Source: Epichloe hybrida (Eukaryota > Ascomycota > Sordariomycetes > Hypocreales > Clavicipitaceae). From it: a DNA stretch of 64,000 bases. The translations under genes were made by a program, and so were the position numbers. Where the stretch lies: positions 1-64,000 of the forward strand of contig JAFEKR010000030.1 of the NCBI GenBank assembly GCA_019022495.1. The letters are read 5' to 3'. The notes beneath the pieces were generated by a model that did not search any database, had not been told where the DNA came from, and saw only the letters and a program-made list of their open reading frames with translations. Of the stretch, positions 1-10,482 are shown one piece after another; the first letter of the stretch is position 1, and every line of letters starts with the position of its first letter.

Positions 1-623
1 CGTTTCTAGATACCCCTTTCGTCGAGCCACTTATCGAAGATCACTTAAAGCCAAAAGATCCGTCAATGTTAGCCGCTGCTAACATTACACCTTACACTTG
101 CTTAAAAGAGGCCTGTCGCACCCTGTCTTGTCCTGTAGGCTGTGGGCCACGCAGGTCCGCGTACAGCGCCTTACACAGACCACTTTGTTGGAGACCTTAT
201 TAACTCGTATTACGGAGTAAACCTGGAACATTCAGAGCCACGGCCCACGGCCGACCTCCGCCACACCACCTGACGTTTCTGCCTTGCCATCAAGTCTTCT
301 GTGGAGACGAGATTGTTGCACGATAAAAGAGGCGCAGCCGACTGGCCACTAATTTGTGCGTGGATTATCCCCTATATCCCTTGCGACAGAGATCAATGCG
401 CCCAGACGATGCCACCTGGGTTCTTACCCCAGCGGGTCATTATGTAGACGCCAGATTTGTGCGTAGCCTAGGCTGGCTACCTTGCTACTTACTACCTGAC
501 TCCCTGATCCCCTCCGCATTTCCACTGCTCGCCTGCGGTTCATTTTATTTTCATTTCGCCGTGAAATTACAAAGTTACCTGACCGTCTGACGATTTGATA
601 ATCACCAACGCATACTGCCTGTC
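1..623. other. Intergenic leader upstream of SEC9
   Basis: No convincing gene is visible here. A 78-codon open frame at 354-590 has no recognisable features and is probably chance. A TACGGAGTA nonamer, a motif that recurs in this window's intergenic DNA, lies at 211-219. The stretch just before 624 is presumably the SEC9 promoter and 5' leader. The left edge could hold the tail of a neighbouring gene that cannot be recognised. Confidence 0.5.
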
Positions 624-1980
624 ATGAAGAAGTTTGGTTTTGGAAGGAAAGGTGATGACGGCGATGATGCTAATCGCAACGCACTCTTTGGCCGCAAGAA
701 GCATTCCCAGACGCAATCAGACAACCCCTATGCCCAACAAGGCGCCATCGATCCATACGCCGACAGCGCCAAATATGCAAACATCACTCCGTATCAACAA
801 GCTCGTGCTGGGCTAGGAGCCGACAAGCGACAAGAAGTCTCCTTAAATAGTCAAGGTGGTCCCGCTGGCGGACACGGCTCCGGCAGCCAAAACCAAGCAC
901 CTGGTAGTAGTTATGGCGATTCTGCCCCAACGGGATATGGCTCTGATCGATATGGTTCCGGGGGCGGATATGGCTCCGACCGATATAATAGCCCGGCAGG
1001 CAGTGTCCGCGGCCCTGGTGGTTACGGTGGGTTCGGTCGTACTAATAATGAACCCGACGAGAACCGTGATGTTCTTTTCTCAGGTGCGCAGGAGCGCCAA
1101 GCAGAAAGACAACAGGTGCCACCATCAGTGGCATCTTATGGACAGCCCGGTTCAGAGAACGAATCGTACGGCGGGTACGGTGAGCGACGCGAGCTGACAG
1201 CAGAAGAGCAAGAGGAAGCTGAGTACCAAGGTGTACTTGCTCAGAAGCGGCAAATTCAACAAGAAAGCTCCTCTTCAGTGTCACGCTCAGTTCAGATGGC
1301 AAGACAGGCGAACGAAGTAGGCCAAGCGACGCTTGCTCGTCTCGGCGCCCAAGGTGAACGCTTACACAATACCGAGAAGAATCTCGATCTCGCCGCGAAT
1401 CAAAACAAGGTTGCACAGGATCGGGCAGCAGAATTAAAAACTCTCAACCGTAGCATGTTCGCCGTTCATGTCAATAATCCCTTTACATCTAAGCAGCGAC
1501 AGCAGAAGGCGGACGATGAGGTTATGAGCAGGCATAGAGCCGAAAGAGAGCAGAGAGAGGAAACTCGTCGCGAGGGCTACTCTGCGAATCAACGGATGGA
1601 GTCCACATTCCAGAATATCAATGCCGCCGGTCGTCCTCGCGCACAGCGTAAAAAGGATTACGGCAAGTTTAACTTGGACGATGAGGAAGGAGCAGATGAG
1701 TTGGAGGACCAGATTGATGATGGACTGACAGAGCTCGAGGGTCAGGTTTCCATGATGAACATGGTCGGTAAGGCCATTGGCAAGGAAGTTGACTCCCAAA
1801 ACAAACAGATTGACAGGATTATGGGCAAGGTAAACTCAACACACTGCTCCCCTCCCCCCCCCCTCGCGCCAAAAAAAAACTAAAAAAAAAACTACCGAGC
1901 CAAGCTGACCCTTTATACAGAGCGATGCTGTAGACGACGCCACAAGAATGAACCGTGAACGTTTGGCCCGTATCAAATAG
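624..1980 (+). CDS. SEC9: Sec9-type Qbc-SNARE (SNAP-25 family t-SNARE)
   Basis: Plasma-membrane SNARE that pairs with a syntaxin (Sso) and an R-SNARE (Snc) to fuse secretory vesicles at growing tips. Two exons: 624-1829 and 1921-1980, a 421-residue product. The 91-bp intron (GTAAAC...ACAG) carries a C-run and two A-runs; splicing restores the end of the second SNARE helix, which finishes RLARIK before the stop. Residues 1-190 are Gly/Tyr/Ser-rich and disordered, starting MKKFGFGRKG. The first SNARE-like helix lies at about 205-275 (SVQMARQANEVGQATLARLG). An NPF motif lies in the linker. The second SNARE helix is at about 355-421. There is no membrane segment, as expected for SNAP-25 types. 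The first ATG after in-frame stops gives the family's usual N-terminus. Confidence 0.9.
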
Positions 1981-2516
1981 AATGCTCGAGCAAGCCAAGT
2001 GCGCTAAACTCGGGGGCTTGTCGAGGTCTCGACTGCAACGGAAGACAACAATAGGGTCGTTTAATTGACTAGCGATAGCCGTAAAATTCGGGTATTTGAG
2101 TGAAGTCCAATTCGGAAGATGTGCGACTGATAGTGAAGCTCAAACCCCCAATAACATCATGCATAGTAGAGAGAGAACTTCTCCTTTTTCAATATTTCTT
2201 CTTTTGAAAGAAACATAAATAAATGTCCCCGCGAAGCTAATGACAAGCAACTACGTAGGCGAAAGAGCAGTGAGTCTGAAAGTCATTTGTAGCGGGCCTT
2301 TGACAAGACTGGTCCTGCCGACCATTCGCGACCACATGCACTTGTCAGTCGAAGCACGGGTGCACCTGGTCCCACTTAATTTCCCTGGGCACAGTACTGA
2401 AAACCTTGCACCTGAGTTCCTCTACAAACCTGAACTCAGAATATGACTTCGAATCTTCAACGTTCCGACTGCAAACACAAAACCGAGTGTTCTGTACAAC
2501 TTGACTGCGGCTCGAA
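1981..2516. other. Intergenic, SEC9 to helicase gene
   Basis: The spacer holds the SEC9 3' end and the upstream region of the helicase gene on the same strand. No conserved open frame, repeat or RNA gene was recognised. Confidence 0.45.
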
Positions 2517-4838
2517 ATGCATTCTAGAAGTTCTTCAAAAAAAGCTGCCAACCAGCGTAAAAAAGCGTCCAACACAATCACACTCGGAAGCAAAGTCATC
2601 TCACTTGATGCGTACCTAGCACCACCAGTGAAGAGGGAGCGTTCAGCCGCAAGACCCCAAGATGGCCAACAGTTGGAAGGACCAAGAAATTTGGCTGATA
2701 AAAATATATCGAAAGTCAAATTGATTCCGGAACAATTTGACCAATCTCTTCCGGCAGAGAAAGGATGTCCGAAAGGAACCGAAGACACAACACTCCTTCA
2801 GAACCGCAAAAAGCTCCCGATATGGCAGTATCGTTCAGAAATTCAAAGGGCTCTTCGAGGCTCCGAAAATCAAGTCATCATAATAGTTGGTGAGACCGGT
2901 TCAGGAAAAAGTACTCAAGTCCCACAATTTCTCTATAAGGAGTCATGGTGCAATCGGCGGAAAACCCATGCCCATGGATCTCGAGATGAAATTTTTGTTG
3001 GCGGTACTATTGGCATTACTCAACCTAGAAGAGTTGCTGCCACCACTTTAGCACACAGAGTGTCCCATGAAGCTGGAACCCCTTTGGGCAAAGTTGGTCC
3101 GGACGGACGCGGACTTGTTGGTTACTCTGTGCGATTTGATCATAGAGTTCCGAAAGGGGCCAAAATCAAATTTCTTACAGAGGGAACACTACTTCAAGAA
3201 CTTCTGAGAGACCCATACCTGCGGCAATACAGCGCCATTGTTATTGACGAGATTCACGAGAGAAGTCTCGATGTTGACCTTCTCGTCGGCTTCCTCAAAC
3301 AAATCATTAACGCGGGAACAGAGATGCGAGGCGGAATACCTCTCAGAGTCATCATCATGAGTGCTACAGCAAATGTTGAAATTTTCAAATCGTTCTTCAA
3401 TGATGCGTCATCGACTGTATCCAAGACTGACATCGTTCAAGTGCTTCACATCGAAGGCCGTCAGTTCCCTGTAGAAGTCATCCACGAAGCTCGGCCTGTC
3501 GCCGATATTCAGGATGCGCTTGTAAAGAAGATACTCAAGATTCACATGGAGGAGCCTCTGCCGGGTGACATTCTAGCTTTCTTGACTGGTCAGGAAGAAA
3601 TAGAGGCTGCACAAAAGCTTATCGACGAATATGCAACTACCTTGGCATCAAACATGCCAAGAATCAAAGTCTTGCCATTGTATGGCCAGTTATCTCTCGA
3701 TGGCCAACAAGAGGCTTTTCAGCCCGTTTCGGCGAGATTCACCAGAAAAGTTGTTCTAGCAACGAACATCGCCGAGACGTCAGTTACTGTGCCAGGTGTT
3801 CGATATGTGGTTGACTGTGGCAAGGCAAAGATCAAACAGTACAGACCACGTCTCGGCATGGAATCCTTGCTGGCCAAACCAATTTCCAAATCTTCGGCTA
3901 TTCAGCGCGCGGGTAGAGCTGGACGTGAAGTTCCGGGAAAGTGTTTCAGACTGTATACCGAAGCTGCATTTGAAGCATTGTCAGAGTCTGATCTCCCTGA
4001 AATTTTGCGCAATGACGTCCTTGGCGCTGTTTTGACCATGAAAGCCCGCGGAATTCGAGATGTGCTTGCTTTTCCATTGATTGATACTCCTGACACGGAA
4101 GCCATTGAACAGGCTTTGATCCAGTTGCATTACCTAGGAGCATTGGATGACGATGGCTATATCACCTCAGCCGGGGAGAAAATGGCACGTTTGCCGGTTC
4201 CTGCGCCCCTCGGCGCAGTTTTGCTGGCAGCCGAGAAGCCAGATTTTGACTGTGTCATCGAGGCGATCGATATTATCTCGTGCATTACCAGTGGAGAAGA
4301 CATATTTCTCCAGGTGCAGTCAGAGGAAGGGCAAGAGGAGCTGGAGCTTTCTCGTAAGGAACTGCAACGGCGAGAAGGCGACTTGATCACGTACTCAACG
4401 ACTATACAACAATACACGGCCGAGAACTCCGACAGAATGCAGTGGTGCAAAAGAAAGAAGATCAATATCAGAAACATAAAACAAGCTTTGAATATTAGAA
4501 GACAACTACGTGGCATATGCTTGAAAGAAAAGATATTGAGGAATGCACCAGAGGCAGACCCTCAGCCATTCACTCCACTAGCTCCAGAAAGGGCTGAAAC
4601 TGTCCTACGATGTTTTTTACGGGGATATGCCTACAAGACGGCGATGCTAGCTCCTGATGGAAGTTATGTGACAGATCACGGCAAACATGTGGTTGCCATC
4701 CATCCAGCAAGCGTTCTCCATGGACAGAAGAAAGAGGCAATAATGTTCTTAGATCATGTGTTCACTAACAAAAGCTACGCTAAAAAGGTGAGTGCCATTC
4801 AGGCTGCATGGATTGCCGAGGCATTGGAGATCAGATGA
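2517..4838 (+). CDS. DEAH/RHA-family RNA helicase, Dhr2/DHX33-like
   Basis: An intronless gene for a 773-residue ATP-dependent RNA helicase. Visible motifs: Walker A GETGSGKST at about 126-134, TQPRRVAA (motif Ia), DEIHERS in place of DEAH (motif II), MSATA (motif III), TNIAETSVTVPG (motif V) and QRAGRAGRE (motif VI). These are followed by the helicase-associated and OB-fold regions that end RHA helicases. The short Ser/Lys-rich N-terminus (about 100 residues) and the compact length fit Dhr2-type nucleolar helicases of 40S maturation better than the longer splicing helicases Prp2/16/22/43. That choice is an inference from length and layout. Core ATPase residues are present, so the product is expected to be active. 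Confidence 0.85.
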   Translation: MHSRSSSKKAANQRKKASNTITLGSKVISLDAYLAPPVKRERSAARPQDGQQLEGPRNLADKNISKVKLIPEQFDQSLPAEKGCPKGTEDTTLLQNRKKLPIWQYRSEIQRALRGSENQVIIIVGETGSGKSTQVPQFLYKESWCNRRKTHAHGSRDEIFVGGTIGITQPRRVAATTLAHRVSHEAGTPLGKVGPDGRGLVGYSVRFDHRVPKGAKIKFLTEGTLLQELLRDPYLRQYSAIVIDEIHERSLDVDLLVGFLKQIINAGTEMRGGIPLRVIIMSATANVEIFKSFFNDASSTVSKTDIVQVLHIEGRQFPVEVIHEARPVADIQDALVKKILKIHMEEPLPGDILAFLTGQEEIEAAQKLIDEYATTLASNMPRIKVLPLYGQLSLDGQQEAFQPVSARFTRKVVLATNIAETSVTVPGVRYVVDCGKAKIKQYRPRLGMESLLAKPISKSSAIQRAGRAGREVPGKCFRLYTEAAFEALSESDLPEILRNDVLGAVLTMKARGIRDVLAFPLIDTPDTEAIEQALIQLHYLGALDDDGYITSAGEKMARLPVPAPLGAVLLAAEKPDFDCVIEAIDIISCITSGEDIFLQVQSEEGQEELELSRKELQRREGDLITYSTTIQQYTAENSDRMQWCKRKKINIRNIKQALNIRRQLRGICLKEKILRNAPEADPQPFTPLAPERAETVLRCFLRGYAYKTAMLAPDGSYVTDHGKHVVAIHPASVLHGQKKEAIMFLDHVFTNKSYAKKVSAIQAAWIAEALEIR

Positions 4839-4986
4839 TCCGAGCTTCGTCAACCTCCAGCAAGTATACATGTGCAGAGAGGAATGTTGTCCATGCCTAG
4901 GATTAGATCTCGCCTGACTTATGAAACTCTATTTTAAAAAGTTTGCGGTACCAAAAGAAAATGATGATGAAATCGCGTTATACATC

Positions 4987-5518
4987 TTACGAGCCATCCT
5001 TGCTGCGGCTTTGTATCGCCTGCAATAAGTCATAAAGCTGGTGAATCTGCTCATCTATGGAGTGATCGTCAGTGATACTCATTCAACTTTCCAAATTGAC
5101 AAACTTACCACTCATCCTTTGAAGCTTTACCTCATCGATCTTCTCGCCAACCCAAGAATCACCCTCGATTTTCTGCGCATACAGTTGCCATTCACTGAGA
5201 AATCCAATCTGGTGGCAAAAAATACGAGAGGGAGTTAGCACCTGGCATCATAAGGATTGGCCTCCATGGGACAATGCCACGGACAGCAGACGGCCTCCAT
5301 TCACGTACCAAATGGGCTCGGTTTTCCACCTTCCGATGGAGCCTGAACTCGGCCTTGATATATTCGTCACCCAATACGCGCATCTCGAAAGGCAGGTGCT
5401 TTCTATGAGCTCGCAGCAGTCGTCTGTACAAGGGGATTGGCGGGAGCAGAGCCATGTTGGTCTGTCGCAAGCCATTTTCCGCCGCTGCGGCAGCCAACAT
5501 GGAGAATGAAGGGCGCAT
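4987..5518 (-). CDS. SDH7: Succinate dehydrogenase assembly factor SDHAF3 (Acn9/Sdh7), LYR protein
   Basis: A small mitochondrial matrix protein that helps insert or protect the iron-sulfur subunit of complex II. It is hidden by introns, so only part of it shows as one open frame. Exons: 5518-5309, 5208-5109 and 5054-4987, giving 125 residues. The N-terminus is a short presequence-like stretch; then comes the LYR motif in PLYRRLLRAHRKHLP, followed by MRVLGDEYIKAEFRLHRKVEN. Exon 2 carries FLSEWQLYAQKI and the acidic VGEKIDE. Exon 3 ends with QIHQLYDLLQAIQ, as in the family. Phases agree across both introns (GTACGT...CAG and GTAAGT...TAG). It is divergent from HPM1 across about 300 bp. Confidence 0.88.
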
Positions 5519-5814
5519 AATGACAACACAGGCACCACGTCTGCAGTCTGAGGTGCTAGCTAGATGATGGTCACAGGCTGTGGAGCGTGGAGATCAGTCT
5601 GCGCTGAGTCTTTTGGGACTGGCTTTGCTGATGAAAAGGTTGTCCGAGACACACCAAGATGGGAGTCGGCCCCACATGCGACTGCCACATGCACAAACTT
5701 CATCCCACTTGAATCAACTTGAGCATGAAGTAGTCGAATCGACCCCATTGCGTGTAACATTTGAGGCGTGGCTGAAAGACAGGCTGTGGTGGGAAACTCT
5801 CTGGGTTATTTTAC
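5519..5814. promoter_or_regulatory. Short divergent promoter region, SDH7 / HPM1
   Basis: Only 296 bases separate the two start codons, so both promoters and leaders must lie here or inside the genes. No TATA box or named operator was recognised. An open frame across it on the plus strand appears to be chance. Confidence 0.5.
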
Positions 5815-7121
5815 ATGATGCCGTTCTCTTTCAGTTTCTCTGGGGACGACATAGACATCGACCCAGGACTTCAGGTCTCGTCTGGCCCTCAAGAGAAGCA
5901 GCTTCAACCACAAACTTTTGGGCATAGAACATCTGAAGCCAGCGCATTTCCTATCCCGGGAAAGCCGCAGCTTCCACCGGTGCAACATGGCCTGGACTCG
6001 ATGCTTTCTAGCATGCCATCCAAGATCGCGTACAGCATCTTGGATGTATGCCTCGACGATGGACAGACATTGAAGCTTCCCCGTCGCGAACTTTGGGACG
6101 TCAGGGTGCAGCTGATGGCAGAGGCAGAAAATGAGGAAGGGTGTCTAGATGGGGAACTGGGTGATCACGATGTCAAAACTGGTGTTTACGAAGGTGGTTT
6201 CAAGAGCTGGGAGAGTAGTGTCGATCTGGTCAAGGTCCTGTCCGCGGAGAGCCATCCAAATTCGTGGCAGAACAAGTCTGCCCGCATCATTGAGGTACGT
6301 CGAGGGAAAGATGTCGAGTATTCGATACCCGAAGGCCGAAGGCTCAATGACCACGGCGATTGACTGCGGCGCGCAGCGCATCCTCTTGCACGGCGTGCAG
6401 TTAATGGCAACGATCAGCGCTCTGCTCTCTTGAGATGGATGTATTTTTGACTAACTACGTGATTTTCAAGCTGGGTTGTGGAACAGCCTTGCCGTCGCTG
6501 GCCATGTTCCAGTGGACCATGGCGAAGACTGCATCGAACTCCAACCACCAAAGCTTTTCCTTCATTCTCGCCGATTACAATCCCAGTGTACTCCGACTTG
6601 TTACCTTGCCCAATTTCATCCTCTCATGGGCTTTGTATCACCAACACACCCTTCCCGCTCTCCAAGATGCCTTTTCACTAGAGGGCGAACTGGAGTTGAA
6701 CCCCGATGTCCTCGATGGCTTTTGCACATATCTATGCAGCCACGACTTTCATTTTTCGTTTATATCAGGTGGTTGGTCTCCTGACTTCATTGAGCTCCTT
6801 TACTCGCTGCCCCATGCATCGATTCGAGGTAAAACAGATGCACCATCGCTCTCCCTCCTCTTGGGGGCTGAAACAATATATTCTCCGTTCGCTTTACAAT
6901 CATTCACGGAAATGGTGTGGTCTGTGCTAGAACGCGAAGCAAGAATATTCTCTGCGGATGCTTCAGTATGGGTAGCGGCTAAGAAGCTTTATTTTGGTGT
7001 CGGGGGCTCTCTGGATGATTTTGTTATGAACATGCAAACTAGGGGCGCGGTTGTCGCCACACTAAGAGAGGAGACGGAAGGTGTCAGAAGAGGAGTCGTT
7101 CACTGCTTCCGTTCGAAATAA
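5815..7121 (+). CDS. HPM1: Protein-histidine N-methyltransferase, Hpm1/METTL18-like
   Basis: An S-adenosylmethionine-dependent methyltransferase; the yeast relative Hpm1 methylates a histidine of ribosomal protein uL3. Exons 5815-6294 and 6471-7121 give 376 residues, the same size class as Hpm1. The 176-bp intron has a GTACGT donor, a CTAAC branch site and a CAAG acceptor. Joining restores the glycine motif I as IIELGCGTALPSLA. The family signature just before it is FKSWESSVDLVKVL. Later landmarks are FILADYNPSVLRL (acidic post-I residue) and FISGGWSPDF. Two adjacent ATG codons (5815, 5818) are possible starts; MPFSFSFSGDD looks like the family N-terminus. It converges on the ING gene downstream. 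Confidence 0.82.
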
Positions 7122-7436
7122 ACCAGGAAATGCCTTTGCCCAGCCATGCAGTGCCGCCTGTGCCGCCTGTGCCCTCGCGCCTTGCACCCAATGTGCAGTC
7201 AATATAACTCAGTCACGACGCAAGATAAGAGCTGCGTACGTCATAGATTCATCTGTTAATTGTTGTTTCCTAAATAGTCAGAGAGATGCAACAATAAGAC
7301 GCCGGGTATATTCCGCTAGTACTCCTAAACGCCAAGTATGTTGTGATGCTGTCCAATACAACCATGACTTCCTTACATTCAACAGTGCGACTATTCGTTC
7401 TCAACCAAATAGAACCCCCCATAGCAGTGTCCATCC
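7122..7436. other. Convergent 3' spacer, HPM1 / ING gene
   Basis: About 315 bases between two stop codons on opposite strands. It presumably holds both 3' untranslated regions. No further gene, hairpin terminator or repeat was recognised. Confidence 0.45.
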
Positions 7437-8762
7437 TTACTTTGTTTTCTGTTGATTCTTCTTTTCTGTGCACACAGGACAGTACCAGGTGCCGTTAGGT
7501 TCGCTCTTTAACCCAACACATGACCAGTGGAACCACTCGTAAGGGCAATTGTCGTTGTCACAAGCGACCATATCGCCATAGCTTACATTATGGCACAGAC
7601 AGTACTTCTTGTCGTCACCGCCCTCTTCGTCGTCATCGGCGTCTACGATGGCTCTGTCGCCATCTGCATCCTTCGCATCTCCTGTGGGGGTCCCTCTTGA
7701 TCGAGCATCCACACCATCCTCTTCCTCGCCACTTATGCTTTCTGCTTCTGAAAGATCGCTGTCTGCGGTGGAGGCTGGTGAGTTTCGTGCTGAGGCTTTT
7801 TTCACCCGCGACAGGGAAGATTTGTTAGGGGGTTTCTTCCGCGATCCCGCCGTTGGTGTCCCTCGCCTGCTTCCTGCATTTGAGCTTGTCTTGACAGAAC
7901 CTGACCGAGGACCAGCACTACCGGCTCTGACTGGACCACCAACACCAGAGGCGACTGAATTCTTTGGAGTACCGGGCCCAAGAGACGAGTGCCTCGCGAG
8001 GCCACTCGATGCGCTCGGCACATTTCCCGAACCCGTGTTTGCTCGAGGGCCACGCTTTGTCGCTGGACCCGCCGAGTTCTCGCGCTGTCTGCTCAAGATC
8101 ATGCTGGCTGCTGGGGTGGCTGGTGCCGAAGCAGCGTGTTGTGTTCCGGTCTGTTGAGCTTGGGCATGTCGAATGTGCGGGTGCGCGGGCAATCGTGTGG
8201 TCGCTGGATTGCTGTGTGAGGTCGCAAGCATGGCAGCTGGAGGCCCTGCCGCTGTTATGCTGGCAGAGGGATTGATGGCTCGTAGAGATGGAGCAGTGTG
8301 GTTGGCGGCGCTGGCACGTAACAGTGACGGGACTTCATCCGGGTCCGTGAATCCAGGTTCGGCACGATCATAGAGCAGTTTTATTTGAAGGTCGACACTC
8401 CTCAAGTGCTTGTCCATAGTGAGCTGAAGCTTCTGCGTTAAAGCTATTTTATCCTGTGCAAGCTTGTCGGCTTTTGCAAAGTTGTCGCGAATTTGAGCGC
8501 GTAACAGATCTTCCTTCGGGTTTGGCTCGTGGCTGCCGTTAGACTTGATCCATTTCTGGATTTTGCCATCACGATCTTCAATCATGTGAATGCACTCGTT
8601 ATACTGGCGATCCTTGTCGGTGATTTCCTCGTGTATGAAGCGAATTTCTTCGGGTAAATTCTGAACCCGGTTGATCCAATTGTCTAGGATCAACCCAGGG
8701 TCGAGCGGCTCAGTTTGGGGCATCCTCCTGACGAAGTCGATGGAAAGATCGTCCCTGGGCAT
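7437..8762 (-). CDS. ING-family PHD-finger protein (Yng2/Pho23 type chromatin subunit)
   Basis: A 441-residue intronless gene. Residues 1-125 form the ING helical domain ([20 protein letters not shown], then a conserved [10 protein letters not shown] stretch). The middle, about 150-375, is a low-complexity Ala/Ser/Pro/Gly region with basic patches ([10 protein letters not shown]). An acidic segment precedes the C-terminal PHD finger from about 388 to 432: [16 protein letters not shown], a central WFHWSCVGL and final WYCPVC, giving the Cys4-His-Cys3 ligands. The short tail is lysine-rich. ING proteins read H3K4 methylation and anchor NuA4 acetyltransferase (Yng2) or Rpd3L deacetylase (Pho23) complexes. 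The N-terminal wording leans towards Yng2, but the two cannot be separated safely here. Confidence 0.88.
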   Translation of the reverse strand: MPRDDLSIDFVRRMPQTEPLDPGLILDNWINRVQNLPEEIRFIHEEITDKDRQYNECIHMIEDRDGKIQKWIKSNGSHEPNPKEDLLRAQIRDNFAKADKLAQDKIALTQKLQLTMDKHLRSVDLQIKLLYDRAEPGFTDPDEVPSLLRASAANHTAPSLRAINPSASITAAGPPAAMLATSHSNPATTRLPAHPHIRHAQAQQTGTQHAASAPATPAASMILSRQRENSAGPATKRGPRANTGSGNVPSASSGLARHSSLGPGTPKNSVASGVGGPVRAGSAGPRSGSVKTSSNAGSRRGTPTAGSRKKPPNKSSLSRVKKASARNSPASTADSDLSEAESISGEEEDGVDARSRGTPTGDAKDADGDRAIVDADDDEEGGDDKKYCLCHNVSYGDMVACDNDNCPYEWFHWSCVGLKSEPNGTWYCPVCTEKKNQQKTK

Positions 8763-9272
8763 GATGTTAATTTAGGTGTTCTTGGTTTCCCTCTCGGCGA
8801 CCGCCGTCAATGCGCGCTTTGTTAGAGCCTCTTGTTGGGGGAATAACGAAGTAAGGCTCGGAATGCAGGCGTTGCGTCGCGCGTTGCCGCGTCTCAGTCG
8901 GCGCTGTTGAAACTACCAGTCGTGCGTGTAAAGAAAGTGCTGGACAAGCGTAGAAAATTGTGCGAGTAGCGGCAGAATGCAAAGGAAACAATTTAATACT
9001 AAAACGTAAGCAGCAGACTGATGCTTGAAGAACAAACAAAAAGAGGTGAAATCAAAATATGTAAAACGTAGGCGCGGCGCGTCAGTTGTACGAGAAGAGT
9101 TTGAGGCTGAGGTAATAAATATTAAAAAAAAAAAGGCTGATGAAGCGGCTTGGCTAAATTTGCCTTGTTGGGTCACTTGTCGCATAGCCGCCTTGGAAGG
9201 AGGACCAGGCCACTTGTGCCAGTTCATCAACCAGACGCTCCAGACGCCTCCATGATCCATGACTCAACTTGC

Positions 9273-9305
9273 CTGCCAACTGCCTGCCAACTGCCTGCCA
9301 ACTGC
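9273..9305. repeat. Tandem repeat, 3 x 11 bp (CTGCCAACTGC)
   Basis: Three exact copies of CTGCCAACTGC stand head to tail in non-coding DNA. This is a simple minisatellite; no function is inferred. Confidence 0.9.
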
Positions 9306-10070
9306 AAGGTTGGCCCGCTGCCTGCTGCCCGCTGCTACAGCTGCTCGCTGACTACTGCTCCGTACTGCGGATCTAATAATCCGGTCCCGCACGCATCTCG
9401 CAGCAAGAATGCCGAGGATGAACAGGGCGACCGACAGCAATACAATCCGAATGGCAGTGTCTGCACGGGTCAACATCCTGCTCATTGACGGGAAGGGATC
9501 GACTATGTGCTCAAATAAATCAAGCACAGGGCCAGTGCCCGGAATGCAAGGCCACTCACTCAGAGACAAACGTCAAGGTGCAAAGTGCGACTTGGAAACA
9601 GAACAATGATGAAAGTTCGATCGCAAGCACTCACCAAATAGAAGGTATCGAATTGCAGGAAATATCGCCCCTCGGCGAAAATGGTCGAAGCCGTTTGACG
9701 GTTCTTTCAGTATGATAGTTACCTCGCAGCAAAGGGCACTCACTGCCTTGTTGAAGGAAGGGAAGTTGATACTGAGTGGTCTGCAACAGGAAATTGTGTG
9801 GAGTGAGTAGCTCGGACGGGATGTGGGAGAGATTTGAAGGCCAATGACAGCCAACTAACTGGTTTGATGAAATTAGCTTACCTTAAAACGAGAGAGGTAC
9901 CTTCTATATGATGATTATTCTCTGTAGAGGTATTTCTATGGTTTTTTCCCCTTTTTTTTTTTTTTTTTAAACATATAACACATACACGTACGAGGGACGC
10001 TAACTGAAAAAGGTCTTGCTTGAAAATATAAACTATAATATATATCTTTCCTCATAGAACAGGTATAGAG

Positions 10071-10131
10071 TAACCTCTTCCGGTTTAGGCCTTAGTTACT
10101 AATACTGCGCATTTGGTTTTTGCTACTGCGC
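10071..10131. repeat. Decayed fragment related to the 15.4-kb inverted-repeat element
   Basis: The order ACCTCTTC, GTTTAGGCC, TAGTTACTA, CTGCGCAT parallels the right inverted-repeat arm at 15659-15725 (ACCTCTTC, TTTTAGGCC, TAGTTACTA, CTGCATG) with scattered changes. No matching opposite arm or target duplication was found, so this looks like a solo, older fragment of the same or a sister family. Confidence 0.5.
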
Positions 10132-10482
10132 GCTCACTTGCTTGCTCAAGTGGCAGCATGGGACGCAGGGAAAGGACTTATTAGTGATGCCCCGCCGGAA
10201 TAGGCTTAGGCTGCCTCTCGCTCTTCCTAGCAGTTTTCCACGCCAATCGGGTTGAACCAGTCGAGCTGCTGGTCAAGGCCCCCAGACTAATACCTCGCAT
10301 CAACATATTGTGTAGTTGTCAGCAAGCTCGTTTTAACTTCGTTGCAAAACCCGGGGTCCTATTTGGCTCCTCTCTAATGACAAAGTGGCACGCAAACCAT
10401 AAACATACGACGAACATCAGCTCCAGGCCCTGTCACCAGCTCCTTCTGGCTATCGTTTTTGCCTCTGTCCTAGGGTGTCATC

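Larger units (their letters stand above)
8763..10482. other. 1.7-kb divergent intergenic region, ING / HOS2
   Basis: The region between two chromatin genes on opposite strands. It holds the ING leader, an 11-bp tandem repeat at 9273-9305, a T-run near 9951-9969 and a decayed inverted-repeat fragment at 10071-10131. A minus-strand open frame at 9264-9569 encodes one hydrophobic helix (IRIVLLSVALFILGILAAR) but its C-terminus runs through the tandem repeat, so it is not called as a gene. CT-rich DNA just upstream of 10483 suits a fungal housekeeping promoter. Confidence 0.5.

Noticed and set aside
7609..8157. 182-codon plus-strand frame opposite the ING gene
   Set aside because: It is the shadow of the low-complexity Ser/Ala/Pro region of the ING protein.
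9264..9569. Minus-strand 101-codon frame with one hydrophobic helix
   Set aside because: The C-terminal part is translated tandem repeat, and no family, splice partner or conserved start is visible.
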